A DNA stretch of 64,000 nucleotides from Neoarius graeffei (Eukaryota > Chordata > Actinopteri > Siluriformes > Ariidae): positions 35,309,698-35,373,697 of the forward strand of contig NC_083577.1 in the NCBI RefSeq assembly GCF_027579695.1, written 5' to 3'. The notes under the pieces were generated by a model. It had not been told where the DNA came from and made no database searches. It was given only the letters and a program-made list of their open reading frames with translations. How positions within the stretch are numbered: the stretch's first letter is position 1; the number at the start of each line of letters is the position of its first letter. The position numbers and the translations under genes are program-made. Shown here in pieces: positions 11,199 to 26,300 of the stretch.

Positions 11199-11395
11199 AT
11201 GAAAATAGCAGTGGAAGGCTGCTGCCATGGCGAGTTGGATAAGATCTACGAGACCATTGGCTACCTGGAGCGCAAGGAAGGCGTTAAGGTGGACGTGCTG
11301 CTGTGCTGCGGGGATTTCCAGGCTGTGAGGAATGAAGGAGACCTGAAGTGCATGGCAGTGCCACCCAAGTACAGGCACATGCAGACCTTTTACAA
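11199..11395 (+). CDS. dbr1: dbr1 coding exon 1
   Basis: Encodes residues 1-65 and two bases of codon 66: the Cys8/His10 and Asp39 metal-site motifs and the segment [11 protein letters not shown]. The donor is gtaagc at 11396. Intron 1 is only 84 bp. A candidate splice acceptor (ttccacag, about 11104-11111) upstream of the ATG suggests that a 5' UTR exon may exist further upstream, but it is not identified. Confidence 0.97.
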
Positions 11396-14300
11396 GTAAG
11401 CCACCTCACACTTGGGTGTCACAGCTTTTCTTTTCTTTGTTGATTCTTTTCTGAGGTCTTATACATCTGCTTGTGGAAGGTACTATTCAGGGGAGAAGAA
11501 AGCACCCGTCCTGACCATCTTCATCGGTGGCAACCATGAGGCTTCTAACCATCTGCAGGAGCTTCCCTATGGAGGCTGGGTGGCCCCAAATATATACTAT
11601 TTGGGTAAGACATATTAGGATGTGTGTGTGTGTGTGTTGCTTCTTGTTGTCTGTGCTCCTAGATGATTAGAAGACAGGATGCCGAAATTTAAAGCGGCAG
11701 CGCAAGTCTTTTTCACTCAGACTCAGAAAGCTGTAATGTCTTGCTCCCTTTGAGTATTTCATTTCATTTCAATGTATATTATGTGTATGGTGTTTTTAAT
11801 AATAGATATTGTTACAGAGCAGTATTACAGATGTATATTTAGATCCCCAGTGAGCAAGTCACAGGACACGGTGGCAAAGGAAAAACTCCCTGAGAAGACA
11901 GGAGCACGGGTGCAAGTTTTCCGGCATGTGCCGGAAGCTCCGGTTTTTTCGCTTCTGAAAAAGTCATTTTTCCAAATCGTGTAAATCCGTTAAGATTTTT
12001 TTTGAGGCGGTGGCCCTCTCACTGTCTCACTCTCATAGGGCCAATGATTTTCCACGATCTCGGAAAACGGACGGAAATTACGGAATTTTTATAGTGAAAC
12101 ATTGCTCGCGTGTCAAAGTATACCTGCCGCAGAAGGCTTCTGCGTAACTGGCGCTAACGCCCAAGCAGACATGCCTTTCCAGTCAAGGCAGCTTTGTCGG
12201 TGATTGTGATTGGCTTGTGGCACACCTAGCCAGCCAATGAGCTGCTTGTTTACAGATTCGCTCCCTGCGTCGCAGATCTGACCTTGTCAGACTTCTCAGG
12301 TTTTTGAAAATGTTATACTTGCACCCATGCAGGAGGGGAGAATAACCACACTCCAAAGGAAATCCTCCTTATAGGATTCACTGAAGGCGAGGTGAATAAT
12401 AACTGAGACGAAATTGAGGTCATTATTTAAATAATATTGGCTGGCGTTGAGTGGTATACATACTTGCCAACCCTCCCGATTTCGGCAGGAGGCTCCCGAT
12501 TTTAGCCTCCGTCTCCCGCCTCCCGATCGTATTTGTTAAAAATTGGATAATCTCCCGGTTTTGGGAAATCCCTAGCGCCAAGTTAAAAATACTCCCGATT
12601 ATGTCCAATCAGAATCGAATGAGAAACACTGCTGACGTCAACTGATTTTTAACCAATCAACGAACGGAACGACAGTCACTTCCGTAATGTAGGATTCACC
12701 CAGGCTGTCCGACATTTTTTACAAGCAGTCATTCATCATGGCCACTAAACCCAATACCAAACGGCAAAAATATGAATGCAAATCCCAGGTTGCATGGGAG
12801 AATGAATTTCCATGGATAAGCAAATGTTCGACCAGCCAGTTACACATTTTAAGGTAAAGATACCTTAAATCAGAATATAATGGACATTTGAGTGTGAAAT
12901 TAAACTGGTCTTCCGTACCATTTCAGAAATTGTACAACTTCTAAAGTGTTTAGTGAAATTTTGCACGGCAGAGAATGTGTTTGGTGAGTGTATTTGAATA
13001 GTGTGGTCGTGTCTTATGCCATGTACACACGTAGCCGGGTATTTTTAAAACCGAACATTCTCCCCCCCTCCGTTTATAAAAATGTTTTATCCACACCACC
13101 TCGTCTTCGAAAAAAATCCCTTCCACACATAACCGAACATCTGCGTTTTCAATCACATTCATAAGCATTCCAAACCTGTAGATGGTTATTTCCCCAAATC
13201 CTCCCCCCTAATCACATCGCCTGTGCTCTTGGAGCAGTAGTTGGGCTTCTAAAATTAAACATGTAAATAGCACCTGCACAATAATTAACGCTTTCAAGGC
13301 ACTACTCCGATCCATTACTCTTTAGCTAGCCGCACACTACGCCGATTTTCAGCGTACCGAGCCAACTGAAGTCGCGAGTCAGGCGTAAAGACTAGTTTTC
13401 GATGGTACCGACTCATCTCACAGCCGATTCGAAAAACTAATCGGGAGCCAGACTGATCGGCGAGAGTCGCTAGCAAAAGCCAATCATATCTTTCGCATAT
13501 AACACGTGACATCATTAAACACAATTTCTAGCGTGAGGAATACGTGTTGGTAGCACCTAATGCAGGTATATACTGTAATTCCATAGACTGAAGCTTTATC
13601 CATAGACACAGTGGGCTGGAAAGCCACTCTGCTCAAGTTGTGTGGCTGAATTCCAAATCGCTTTAACTCCCCTATATAAGTGCACTATTTAAGGTTGGGA
13701 ATAATAGCTCATGCAGCCTAGATAGTGCGCTACATATTCCATGTTGTGTCATTTGTAATTCAGCCTGTAGCATCTTCAAGTGTTGGATTTAACAGTAACT
13801 ATATCCAATAGCCAATCACAAAGCTATTAAGTTGTCACGTGTCGCTTCAATCGCGACTGCACTCGTCAACAGTCGGGGGATATGTGCGTGCCCTGTCGGG
13901 AGTCGGCTCTGAAATGGGTCGGTTCGGTACCGCGTGGATCGCCGTGGTGTGCGGCTAGCTTAAGTCCATGCTTAATCTGGCCTCTGCAGTAAACAAAGGT
14001 CGCACGTTTGACGTCAGGGCAGATTTGTTGTCATTTTTTGGCGCAGATTGTGACATTCTAAAACGCAAACCTCCGGTTATCTCTGTCTACACGAAAAGGC
14101 ATACACGGAGTTTTCAAAAATCTTCACTTTGCCCGGAGTTTTTTTAAATATTCGTTTTTGATGTGTTTTCATGTGGATGACAGGCCAAAACGTAGAAAAA
14201 TATCTTCGATTTAGCAGATACCTGGCTACGTGTGGACGGGGTCTTAGTGCTACTTTGAATTTATGTTTGAAAGTTTTAAGTGAAAGTTTACAAGTGAATT

Positions 14301-17300
14301 ATCTGATTGATTTTGATCGAGTTTTGAGGTTTTAAGTGAAAGATTACTAGTGCAGGGCTCAACATTAGCACTTGCCTGATGGCCTGGCGGTGTTTTTTAT
14401 GTCTTTCGGGCCACTAAATTTGGCCAAACAGTGGCCCGGGCGGGCCAGTACGTTTTTGATACAAATTAACAAATTTTATTACTCATATTTTATCCAGAAT
14501 TGTGAAGAAATTGTTTGTAAAATGCACCTTTTCGATACGAGGTCTGCCATCTTTGTTTTCGTCACGCTCCGCTCCGCGGCAGGAGTGTGTCGTCTTCGTG
14601 CATCTTCGGAGGTGTTCGGCGCTGTTCGGAAGCGTCGTTTTGGCGGGAAAATAGCATCTTGTAGACGAAGACGGTTGCGGCAAGGAGACCATCAGAACGG
14701 TGAAATTCAAATAGAAATATGTTCAAACTCCACGCTCCCCAACCTGACCAAGGGCCAGGTAAACAGTTTAAATACGATCGTGCATAAATTAACTACCGGG
14801 TGTTAACGAACAGCTTCATTTTGAACTCGGCAGCCAATCAGAGCGCGTGACGTCACGCTCGGTTTACAACTCGCCAAATCGTAAAACAGCATTTCAACAC
14901 ACGCGCTTTAGCTTCAGATGGTGTAAAATCGTTCAGACTTTGTATATTAATATGAAAATTTCAGGATACACTGCCAAGAAATATGGCTACACGTGTATCA
15001 ACTTTTAGTGATTAAAGAATGAAGTATAAATGTTGGTTGCTATGACTGAAATAGAAGAACAGATAAAATAATGTGGTAAAATAGATCTGATCCCATATAT
15101 TATATTATTCAAATAGCCAAAGATGATGAAATCTATCAAAATAACCAAACTAGGTCTACATTAGTTCATCACAAGGGTATCTGCTGTTGCCATGGCAACG
15201 GTTTATGCAAATGAGCTGAATTTGCAAAAATTTACTACTAGTTCCGCCAAGGACATATCCTGAAAATTTGGTGTTGATATCTTGTCTTTATTAAAAAAAT
15301 ACAACATTTCACCCCTTTTTGGCTCACCTGAGCATACCTGTTAATTAGCTAATTAACAGGTAATTAGGGTTATAAATCACCCCCGAGCAGGTAAGACTTT
15401 TGCAAAAATCTCACTAGATTATTACCCAAAGTCCACCCTTTCAGGAAATGTATGGTTTGTCAGTGATTCTCATGATATTTTATTAATTAAGAAATAAAGC
15501 TTCTTCATGGGCAATAAAAATGCCCATTTAAATCCAGCATGATAAGGGTTAGTATGCCACCCTCACCTTTCATCCAGACTTGGGACTGGCCTGTGTGTGT
15601 CTTGTGGCTATTATATAAAGGTGTATTTAAAAAGTTCATTGTACTTCTATTTCTATAAGAATATCTACAGTGGTGAGAATTCAATATCTACAATGTTGAG
15701 AATATATGAGCCAAAGTTGAAACCATGACAAAAAAGGAAAATGTGTCTACATCACACAGGGTGGGTTACAGGCAAAGCTTATTCTATAAACAAGTTAGTT
15801 GCATGGTGAGGCAAAACTTTGCTTATTCTACAACCCCGATTCCAAAAAAGTTGGGACAAAGTACAAATTGTAAATAAAAACGGAATGCAATAATTTACAA
15901 ATCTCAAAAACTGATATTGTATTCACAATAGAACATAGACAACATATGAAATGTCGAAAGTGAGACATTTTGAAATTTCATGCCAAATATTGGCTCATTT
16001 GAAATTTCATGACAGCAACACATCTCAAAAAAGTTGGGACAGGGGCAATAAGAGGCTGGAAAAGTTAAAGGTACAAAAAAGGAACAGCTGGAGGACCAAA
16101 TTGCAACTCATTAGGTCAATTGGCAATAGGTCATTAACATGACTGGGTATAAAAAGAGCATCTTGGAGTGGCAGCGGCTCTCAGAAGTAAAGATGGGAAG
16201 AGGATCACCAATCCCCCTAATTCTGCGCCGACAAATAGTGGAGCAATATCAGAAAGGAGTTCGACAGTGTAAAATTGCAAAGAGTTTGAAGATATCATCA
16301 TCTACAGTGCATAATATCATCAAAAGATTCAGAGAATCTGGAAGAGTCTCTGTGCGTAAGGGTCAAGGCCGGAAAACCATACTGGGCGCCTGTGATCTTC
16401 GGGCCCTTAGACGGCACTGCATCACATACAGGCATGCTTCTGTATTGGAAATCACAAAATGGGCTCAGGAATATTTCCAGAGAACATTATCTGTGAACGC
16501 AATTCACCGTGCCATCCGCCGTTGCCAGCTAAAACTCTATAGTTCAAAGAAGAAGCCGTATCTAAACATGATCCAGAAGCACAGACGTCTTCTCTGGGCC
16601 AAGGCTCATTTAAAATGGACTGTGGCAAAGTGGAAAACTGTTCTGTGGTCAGACGAATCAAAATTTGAAGTTCTTTATGGAAATCAGGGACGCCGTGTCA
16701 TTCGGACTAAAGAGCAGAAGGACGACCCAAGTTGTTATCAGCGCTCAGTTCAGATACGATTTTTATGGAATAATTAATTTTTTCCAAGTTGATTCCTAGT
16801 CAATATGAAGCTCCTAATGCTTTCTCTCTCATAAATGGTTAAATACAGAAAGCGTGTTGGACGTATTTTGGGTGCTATAGTCATGATAGTAAGTATATTT
16901 GTTTTCAATACTCATACACCAAGTTGCCAAGTTTTCCAATATATTATTATTTGTTGAAATTATATTATGGTGCTCTGTGTTGTTCTCATTTATGTATTTA
17001 ACAACAGTATCAGAATACTTGGGCATACATGTCAACCCCTACGGATTTCCCGTATTCCCTACGGATTTTGGCATTTTAAAAATGGTACGGGCGTAGTGGT
17101 ATTCGACTACGGATTTTTCTACATCTTAAAATTATTTTGATTTATTACCATCAAAAAAATCGTCATGAAATACGAAGACGCATGGGAGCCGCCATTTTCT
17201 ACATTTAGAATTACTCAACCGGTACTTCCGCTAGTACCAACAAGCCATTCCGAATGTCTGAGCATGCGCAATTGTGATTTTCTTGCACACCAAGCGGGAA

Positions 17301-20300
17301 ATAACAGCACATGTAGCATAACGATAGACAGGTCAAGATGTCGGCACCACCGAAGAAAAAACTCAAAACATCTAAAACTGGAGGTCGCTTTCTTCCCGAA
17401 TGGACAGAAACATTCAATGGAATAATTATCGCTTCCAAAATGGGTGCTGAGTATGTCAACTGCACAATTTGTTGTAGAGACGTGAAAGTGTTTGCCTCTG
17501 GAATTTACCACGTGAGGGAACACGTGAAATCTCAAATGCATGTAAAGAATGCAAACCAGCAAAAGAGACAGCCGTCAATTAATTTCTTCACGCAGAAGCC
17601 AGCAAAGGTTGTATCTGACATTAGGTATTAGGTAAGATCTGATACATTTTTATTATGCATGAAATATTACTATGGATTTGGTATGGAAATTATGGATTTC
17701 TTTCCCAGGGAGTACAGGTGAGAGCCGTGAGGGGTTGACATGTATGCTCGGGTCTTGAAATAAATGCACATTAGTCATGAACAATGGTAACTACTCTCTT
17801 TTGTGTTATTTTTAACAGAAGTAAAATTCATACATGAACAAATTTTGGCGAGTTGATTTTCTGTTTGGCGAGTTACTTTGGAAGGTAACTAGTCCGGCTG
17901 GCTGGTGAAAAAATATATGAATTTCTAGGCCTGACTGGCGTTCCATTCCACCGGCAGAATGGAAATGGACATCTTCGATCAGTATGAACAAATCAGTTAT
18001 TTTACTGCCATAAGCGTGTCATAAGATTAGTCAGGACGCCGCTGGGTTTCTGCGTGGAGAGTATCGTGACTGTGTTTAGCTGCTGATGAGCAGGGCAATG
18101 GGGAAGGGGAGGAGTGTGATTTTCCCCCTGCTGGGCGAACAATTCACACCTCTCAACAGTCCCATGAGTACAGAGATGAAACACACAGCACAACGATAGC
18201 TGAAGAAATACTAACGGAAAAACTGCAAACTCTTAAAGCGATTATCCAGGGTATTTTGAAATGACAGGGTTATAAAATGTCATCATTATACATGAAAGGA
18301 GAACTGAAGTCATTTTTAAACTTGCTTTATTTCTTAATTAACGTGTTCTTCAATTACGTTTTCAGTTTTAGTAACCTTATATCTTGACTCGTATTGGCAA
18401 CTAATTTTTCGGACTATAAGTCGCACTTTTTTTCATGGTTCGGCTGGCCATGCGACTTATACTCTGGTGCGACGTATATATGTGGTGTTGTTTTTTTTCA
18501 CCGCGAGAGGGCGCTATGTAGCTTTGCATGCAAGTATGTGCCGTCTCATCTCATCTCATTATCTCTAGCCGCTTTATCCTTCTACAGGGTCGCAGGCAAG
18601 CTGGAGCCTATCCCAGCTGACTACGGGCGAGAGGCGGGGTACACCCTGGACAAGTCGCCAGGTCATCACAGGGCTGACACATAGACACAGACAACCATTC
18701 ACACTCACATTCACACCTACGGTCAATTTAGAGTCACCAGTTAACCTAACCTGCATGTCTTTGGACTGTGGGGGAAACCGGAGCACCCGGAGGAAACCCA
18801 CGCGGACACGGGGAGAACATGCAAACTCCACACAGAAAGGCCCTCGCCGGCCCCGGGGCTCGAACCCAGGACCTTCTTGCTGTGAGGCGACAGCGCTAAC
18901 CACTACACCACCGTGCCGCCAGTATGTGCCGTGTACTCTATTAATACCACTGAAAGAAAAAAAAATACCGTTACAACTGACAACAAAACAAAGCATTTTT
19001 AAAAATAACTCTCCTTCCAAGATGAACTTTATTCTTCGTCTCTGATGTTATGGTGTTAATGGTCTGAATAACATTTAATGTTTTTATCTGATATGACGTT
19101 AACTGGCAGGCGCACTTTCTGCCTGTTTTTTTTCTCTGAGCGGTGGTTGTTGATTTTTTTTTTTTTCACTAGACGGTTGTTTTTACTACCGTACCTGTTT
19201 TTGGAGATGATATACCTATAGCCTACTTGACCTCTGATTTGATGAAATAAAATTCGACAAAAATGAAGAATGACACTCCTCGATGATGACTACAGCTTTA
19301 ATAACACAGATGAAAGAGCCATGGGGCGATAATAAGCCCTACCGGTAAAAATATTCTAAAAGCAAACTGATTAATGCATCAGTAATAGGCTACTAATATT
19401 AGTTATAATAATAATAATAAATGCCATTAGTAATAACGATAGTGGTAGTATTAAAGATAGTAGTAGATATTTAAAATAATCAGACTAGGCTACTTACAGG
19501 GCAAAGGGCGCGTTATCACTGCTCAGCTGTTCGGTTATTAAATAAACAATGCAGTCGCGCAGTAACCACACGCCGCTTATCAGATACAATCACAGATTCT
19601 ATGGATAGAATAACCCTTCAAAAAAGTGCGACTTATAGTCCGGTGTGACGTATATATGTTTTTTTCATCTTCATAATGCATTTTTTGGCTGATGCGACTT
19701 AAACTCCGGAGCGACGTATAGTCTGAAAAATACGGTAAATGTTATCCTTATCGGCCTGTTCGGTTTTTAGCCGTGTTGAATTTAGTTCGTTTGGTCCACG
19801 TCAGGCGTCGCTTATCCGTGCGATCTTCACGAAGTATTGCACAGAAACGAGTTTAAATGACGATTACTGCCTACTTTTTTCAAACTTTCCTGATTGCTAT
19901 CAAAACAAACAAAACTTCGGGCTTGATTACGTCAGCATTCGAAAGAGGACACGTGCGTCTTTTGACAACCCCGGTGTCCGAAATCGCTCCCTACTCACTA
20001 TATAGGGCACTGTATAGTGAGGACGCCTTTTTGTAGTGCTGTCCGAAACCTTAGTGAGGATTATTTACACCCTATATAGTGCACTCAAAGTATCCCACAA
20101 TGCATCACGAAAAGTAGTGTACAACGATGGTCACTAACCAAAGCAGTATATCCCATCGTGCATTACGGTCACGCTGAAAGAAATCAAATTAAAAGTCTCA
20201 AATTTGATTTAATAAAAGGCAGCGGCAAAGAAGAAAGTATTCAGCCTTGATTTAAAAGAACTGAAAGCTGCAGGGACTTTGTATTGATTAATGTGGGAAA

Positions 20301-23300
20301 TGCGCTCAGTATAATATGGATTTATCACAAAAACACATGCATGTGTTTATTATTTTGAAAACTACCAGCCGGTTGATCTGGCACGTTTTAATTGTGCGAC
20401 AGTAATGACGTAAATACCAGCGCAACGGACTGGTGTCCGGGGAGTGCTTGTTGCTGGTTTTTTGTGTTTTTTTTTTTACCAATGAGCTCACTATATAGTC
20501 CTCTATGTAGAATTCCCTATTTCGGGAGTAGGGAGTAGTGAACGAGTGAGCGATTTCAGACACAGGGTTGATGACTTTGATTTCCGCTGTACGTTTTACT
20601 TCCGTCCTACGATGTCTCGCACAGGTCTCGACGAATCTCGTTTACGGCCGTTGCTTTGACATATGGACTGATGTATTACAGAGCATATTTCAAAACACTC
20701 GTAACTTGCTATAACAGCCACAAAATGGCGATCAAAAATGCATTCCGATATTTAATAAAATGACAGAATTTTGATGGTAAAAAAAAAATTTGCCTTCAAT
20801 TCTCCTTTAATACAAGATGTTCCAGACAAAAGAATTTCAGCGGACTTGAGCTTAAAAAAACATGTTAAAGTTGTAACCTCAGTCCGTCAGGCCATTTCCG
20901 TGGGCGTGGCCATACTGGATTAGCCAGATATATGGATGTATTAGGAGACAAAAGCAAGGGTGGCGCTGCGTGACGTAGGATTCACGCATCAAACAGATGG
21001 AAAATAAGCAGGTAAAAAAAAAATATATATATATATATATAATATAAATTTTTTTAAATAAACAGGCAATAAACTAACCATTACTTTATTTTGATTCCTT
21101 TTCTAATACTGCATTGCCATAAGTTTTGTGGAGAAATACAAACAAATCGATTGAGAAGGCATGCTAGACCATAATATTATACTATAGTCTAGTTGTCACA
21201 ACAGAAGGACTCTGAGGTGTGCTCTGGACAGCGAGCGCTCTGAACTGACTCCCACGTGCACGGGATTAAAGGCGCAATCCGCACGCCTGAGTACGGACTC
21301 AGAATGCAGACTTGCTTTGCGAAGTATTGCGTTGTTGTGACACATTACCGAGCCTTATTTCCTGACCGGTTTCCTGTTCCTCGTTTTTGACCCTGCTTCT
21401 GTTTGTGCCTCGCTCGACCTGTTGTCCGTTTTTCCGGTCACGATATACGCCCTGACAGAATACTTCGCCCCGCTGACATAGTATAGCGTGCACTTGTACA
21501 CCTCCACTGTGATCGCCGAAAATGACATCACACACGATGGAGTTAATAGTCCCGTCTATTTTCATCACTTTTTAACGGTTATATCGTTAAGAACAAATTC
21601 AAAATGCAGCTTTTTTTAAAACTAAAAGACCGACATAAAGACCAACTTTAAGCTCAATTTGTTTATTTACGAGATATTTTCTTTAAAGCCCAGAGTGTCT
21701 GCTTTCATATAAGATATTAGTCACTACCGCTGAGCAGGACATCACAAATTCAATGCTCAGAACAGGCTTCATGTTTGAGCCTCTGGTAAAAGAGTTAAAC
21801 GACACTGTTTTACTCGTCTGTCATTGCAGGTTATGCCGGCGTCGTTCGCTACAGAGGCATACGGATCGGTGGCCTTTCTGGAATTTTTAAAACGCACGAT
21901 TACAGAAAAGGTAAAGCAAATATTCCAGCTCTCCAAACTTGCCACGCCCACAGCTAATGTGTTAACTCTTAAATCTCTGTGTTTATAGGGCACTACGAGT
22001 TTCCACCATACAGCCAGGAAACCCTGCGCAGCGTCTACCACGTCAGAAACAGCGACGTCTTCAAGCTGAAACAGGTAACACGTCCGACTAAGAGTAAAGG
22101 AGTTAGAAGGAATTTTTTTTGATCGAGTACAGATACCGTACTAGCGAGCACACTTGAGTCCTACACAAGCACACTTGAGTCTGTTTTGTGACTCGAAAAA
22201 GATGATGCCCAAAGCTGTCGCACGCATACATGTCAACCCCTCACGGCTCTCACCTGTACTCCCTGGTAAAGAAATCCATAATTTCCATACCAAATCCATA
22301 GTAATATTTCATGCATAATAAAAATGTATCAGATCTTACCTAATATATGCACTAGTTTATTTCTGTACATCCATCTGTACTGTTAACACTCAATTAAACA
22401 ACAGTCGGTGTTTTCTTAACCCTATATCAGTTCAACAAAATTTAGTGTCTCTTCTCACATAATCCAATAATGTGGGGTTCACTTAAAAATATATCAAAAT
22501 TTTCAATTTGTATCAAACTTTAAAAAAAAATATTTCAGACATCAATACGAAAGGAAATATTAATTCCACATAATTACAAATGTTTTTAAAACAAATTACA
22601 TGCAACTTGTATTAAAAGGAATATTTCAGACATAATTAACACAAAAAGGATAATATTTATTTCTCATAAATAACATACTTAAATGATATGCAACTTTTTA
22701 ACATGTACAACCCCGATGCCAAAAAAGTTGGGACAAAGTACAAATTGTTAATAAAAATGGAATGCAATAATTTACAAATCTCAAAAACTGATATTGTATT
22801 CACAATAGAACATAGACAACATATCAAATGTCGAAAATGAGACATTTTGAAATTTCATGCCAAATATTGGCTCATTTGAAATTTCATGACAGCAACACAT
22901 CTCAAAAAAGTTGGGACAGGGGCAATAAGAGGCTGGAAAAGTTAAAGGTACAAAAAAGGAACAGCTGGAGGACCAAACTGCAACTCATTAGGTCAATTGG
23001 CAATAGGTCATTAACATGACTGGGTATAAAAAGAGCATCTTGGAGTGGCAGCGGCTCTCAGAAGTAAAGATGGGAAGAGGATCACCAATCCCCCTAATTC
23101 TGCACTGACAAATAGTGGAGTAATATCAGAAAGGAGTTCGACAGTGTAAAATTGCAAAGAGTTTGAACATATCATCATCTACAGTGCATAATATCATCAA
23201 AAGATTCAGAGAATCTGGAAGAATCTCTGTGCGTAAGGGTCAAGGCCGGAAAACCATACTGGGTGCCCGTGATCTTCGGGCCCTTAGACGGCACTGCATC

Positions 23301-26300
23301 ACATACAGGCATGCTTCTGTATTGGAAATCACAAAATGGGCTCAGGAATATTTCCAGAGAACATTATCTGTGAACACAATTCACCGTGCCATCTGCCGTT
23401 GCCAGCTAAAACTCTATAGTTCAAAGAAGAAGCCGTATCTAAACATGATCCAGAAGCGCAGACGTCTTCTCTGGGCCAAGGCTCATTTAAAATGGACTGT
23501 GGCAAAGTGGAAAACTGTTCTGTGGTCAGACGAATCAAAATTTGAAGTTCTTTACGGAAATCAGGGACGCCGTGTCATTCGGACTAAAGAGGAGAAGGAT
23601 GACCCAAGTTGTTATCAGTGCTCAGTTCAGAAGCCTGCATCTCTGATGGTATGGGGTTGCATTAGTGCGTGTGGCATAGGCAGCTTACACATCTGGAAAG
23701 GCACCATCAATGCTGAAAGGTATATCCAGGTTCTAGAGCAACATATGCTCCCATCCACACGACGTCTCTTTCAGGGAAGACCTTGCATTTTCCAACATGA
23801 CAATGCCAAACCACATACTGCATCAATTACAGCATCATGGCTGCGTAGAAGAAGGGTCCGGGTACTGAACTGGCCAGCCTGCAGTCCAGATCTTTCACCC
23901 ATAGAAAACATTTGGCGCATCATAAAACGGAAGATACGACAAAAAAGACCTAAGACAGTTGAGCAACTAGAATCCTACATTAGACAAGAATGGGTTAACA
24001 TTCCTATCCCTAAACTTGAGCAACTTGTCTCCTCAGTCCCCAGACGTTTACAGACTGTTGTAAAGAGAAAAGGGGATGTCTCACAGTGGTAAACATGGCC
24101 TTGTCCCAACTTTTTTGAGATGTGTTGTTGTCATGAAATTTAAAATCACCTAATTTTTCTCTTTAAATGATACATTTTCTCAGTTTAAACATTTGATATG
24201 TCATCTGTGTTCTATTCTGAATAAAATACGGAATTTTGAAACTTCCACATCGTTGCATTCTGTTTTTTATTTACAATTTGTACTTTGTCCCAACTTTTTT
24301 GGAATCGTGGTTGTATACTTCAGACATTAATCATACAAAGGAGATAATTGTGCATAACATTAGAGTTAAAGAATTTATTTTTATTCATATATTAAAGCCT
24401 ATTTACAAATACATAATCACATCAGGCATTTAATTTTTTTCTCATCTCTTGATTTTAAACGATCATCTCATTTATTAGTATTACGATCATCATGCATCTT
24501 TAAAACAAAGTTATATTTCAGAAATCATTCATACAAATAGAAATGTATTTATTCTATATTCATTAAAATGGACATAACATACTTACTGTAATACTTCATC
24601 CAAAGTTTTGAAAACTGACTCCGCTGTACCAATGTTACACACTGGCATGTCCAAAATTCTGGATCGAGCCCCAACATTCACATCAAAAATTTGGACAAGC
24701 ACTGCCAGTCTCTTGTCACTCTTTTTATCATTGCTTTCATCAATCATTACAGAAAAGGGCATAGTCTTACAATGATCTATCACTGGAGAAGTGGCCTCTG
24801 GTGCTAGACTTCGTTTTATAATCTGAGTCGCCTTGGTCCGTTTACAGCTGAATTTCTTTGCTAGGTCACTATCTGGAAATAGTGTAGGGACGAGTTCCGT
24901 GAAATGGTCTGCGACGGACATCGGGAGGTTGTGTTGAGCAATGAAATTGCAAAATGCCACTTCTGATTTTAAGGGTGTTTTCACACTTGGTCCCTTTCAG
25001 CCATCTAACCGAACTCAGATTGATGACTCGGCATTTTTTGCGCGTATGTGAACACTCCAACCGTACCCAGACCCCTCTAAAGCGAACCGAACTGAGACCA
25101 CCTCAGGAGGTGGTCTCAGTACGGTTCGCTAAAAATCAACGGTACGGTTCGGCTAATCTGCGCATTGTGAACAAAAAGCGCACCGGGTTCACTTCGCCTT
25201 TTTCACTGTAGTTTAACCTTCGTTTGCCGTAGTTGGTCACGTGACTGTAGCAGGGAAACTCAACTTCCTTTTGGAACTTACCACAGCCGCTGGAATAAAT
25301 TTATTTTCCTTAATCCGCACTATTTTGATCAAAGAATACAGCAGGGCAAGCATGGCAGCAGACATTTTGATTCAAGAGAAAATTACCCAGAATTCCGTGC
25401 ACTGGGGGTCTGAGGGCTCTAGAGGACCTGGTGTGAACAGAAAGAGGACTGAGGCCCCATCAAAGCTTAACTGGACCAGAAAGAGAACCCAGTCCTCTTT
25501 GTAATAAATTCAGTGTGAACACAAAAAGAACGGAGTTCTTTTTCTGTTGGTCCACTTTTTGGTCCACTTAAAGGGGACCAGGTGTGAAAACACCCTAAGA
25601 CTACGTTCAGACTGCACCCTGAAACGACCCATATCCGATTTTTTTGCCCATATGCGACCTGTATCCGATTTGTTATTGACAATCTGAACGACACAGATCC
25701 GATTTTTTCACATGCGACCCAGGCCGCTTGGATATGTGGTCCTAATTCCGATGCATATCCGTTATTTTCACATGCGACTGCAGTCTGACCGGACAGGTCG
25801 CATTCATGCGACCTACACGTCATCAACAAGAGACAAACGTCACTATTCTGCGTTGGCTAATCCCGCCTCTTTGGTGGAAAACAACAACATTTGTACAGTT
25901 TTCAGAATTTAAATAGACTTTTATAGAATTGATCAAGCTAATGGTGGATTTGGTAGGGACCTGGATGTTGATCTGTTAGCCTGATTAAATAAAACAGTTT
26001 CTATAACTGATTTATAACTTAAACCATCCTGTATTACAAGATTATAAGATTGTTCTGGAAATTTCCAGTAATTTGACACCTTCGGTCTCATTAGTCTGCT
26101 GCCCACATTAATCAGATTACTGTGTGAGTTCCGCCGCCGCCACAAAAACCACATCGCCAGGTCTCGCCTCATCTCCATGCTTTACTTGCAAACTTGAAGA
26201 GTGCGCTTTTTTTTTTGTTTATGTATTACGTAGATGTGCTTATTACGTGTCAATTTGCGCATGCGGGACACTTTTGGGTCGTTTTCCGTTCATATTGGAG

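Larger units (their letters stand above)
16755..17933 (+). mobile_element. 3' part of hAT element (CAGGGCTCGAAATTC family), split by another hAT-like element
   Basis: 16755-17033 and 17747-17933 match 52147-52594 nearly base for base. The interval 17034-17746 is an insertion absent from the other copy. The right end reads gaatttctaggcctg, a slightly decayed form of gaatttcgagccctg. Confidence 0.85.

Noticed and set aside
14372..14806. 144-codon frame beginning MPDGLAVFF
   Set aside because: It starts inside a hAT-like terminus and has no recognisable domain or splice support.
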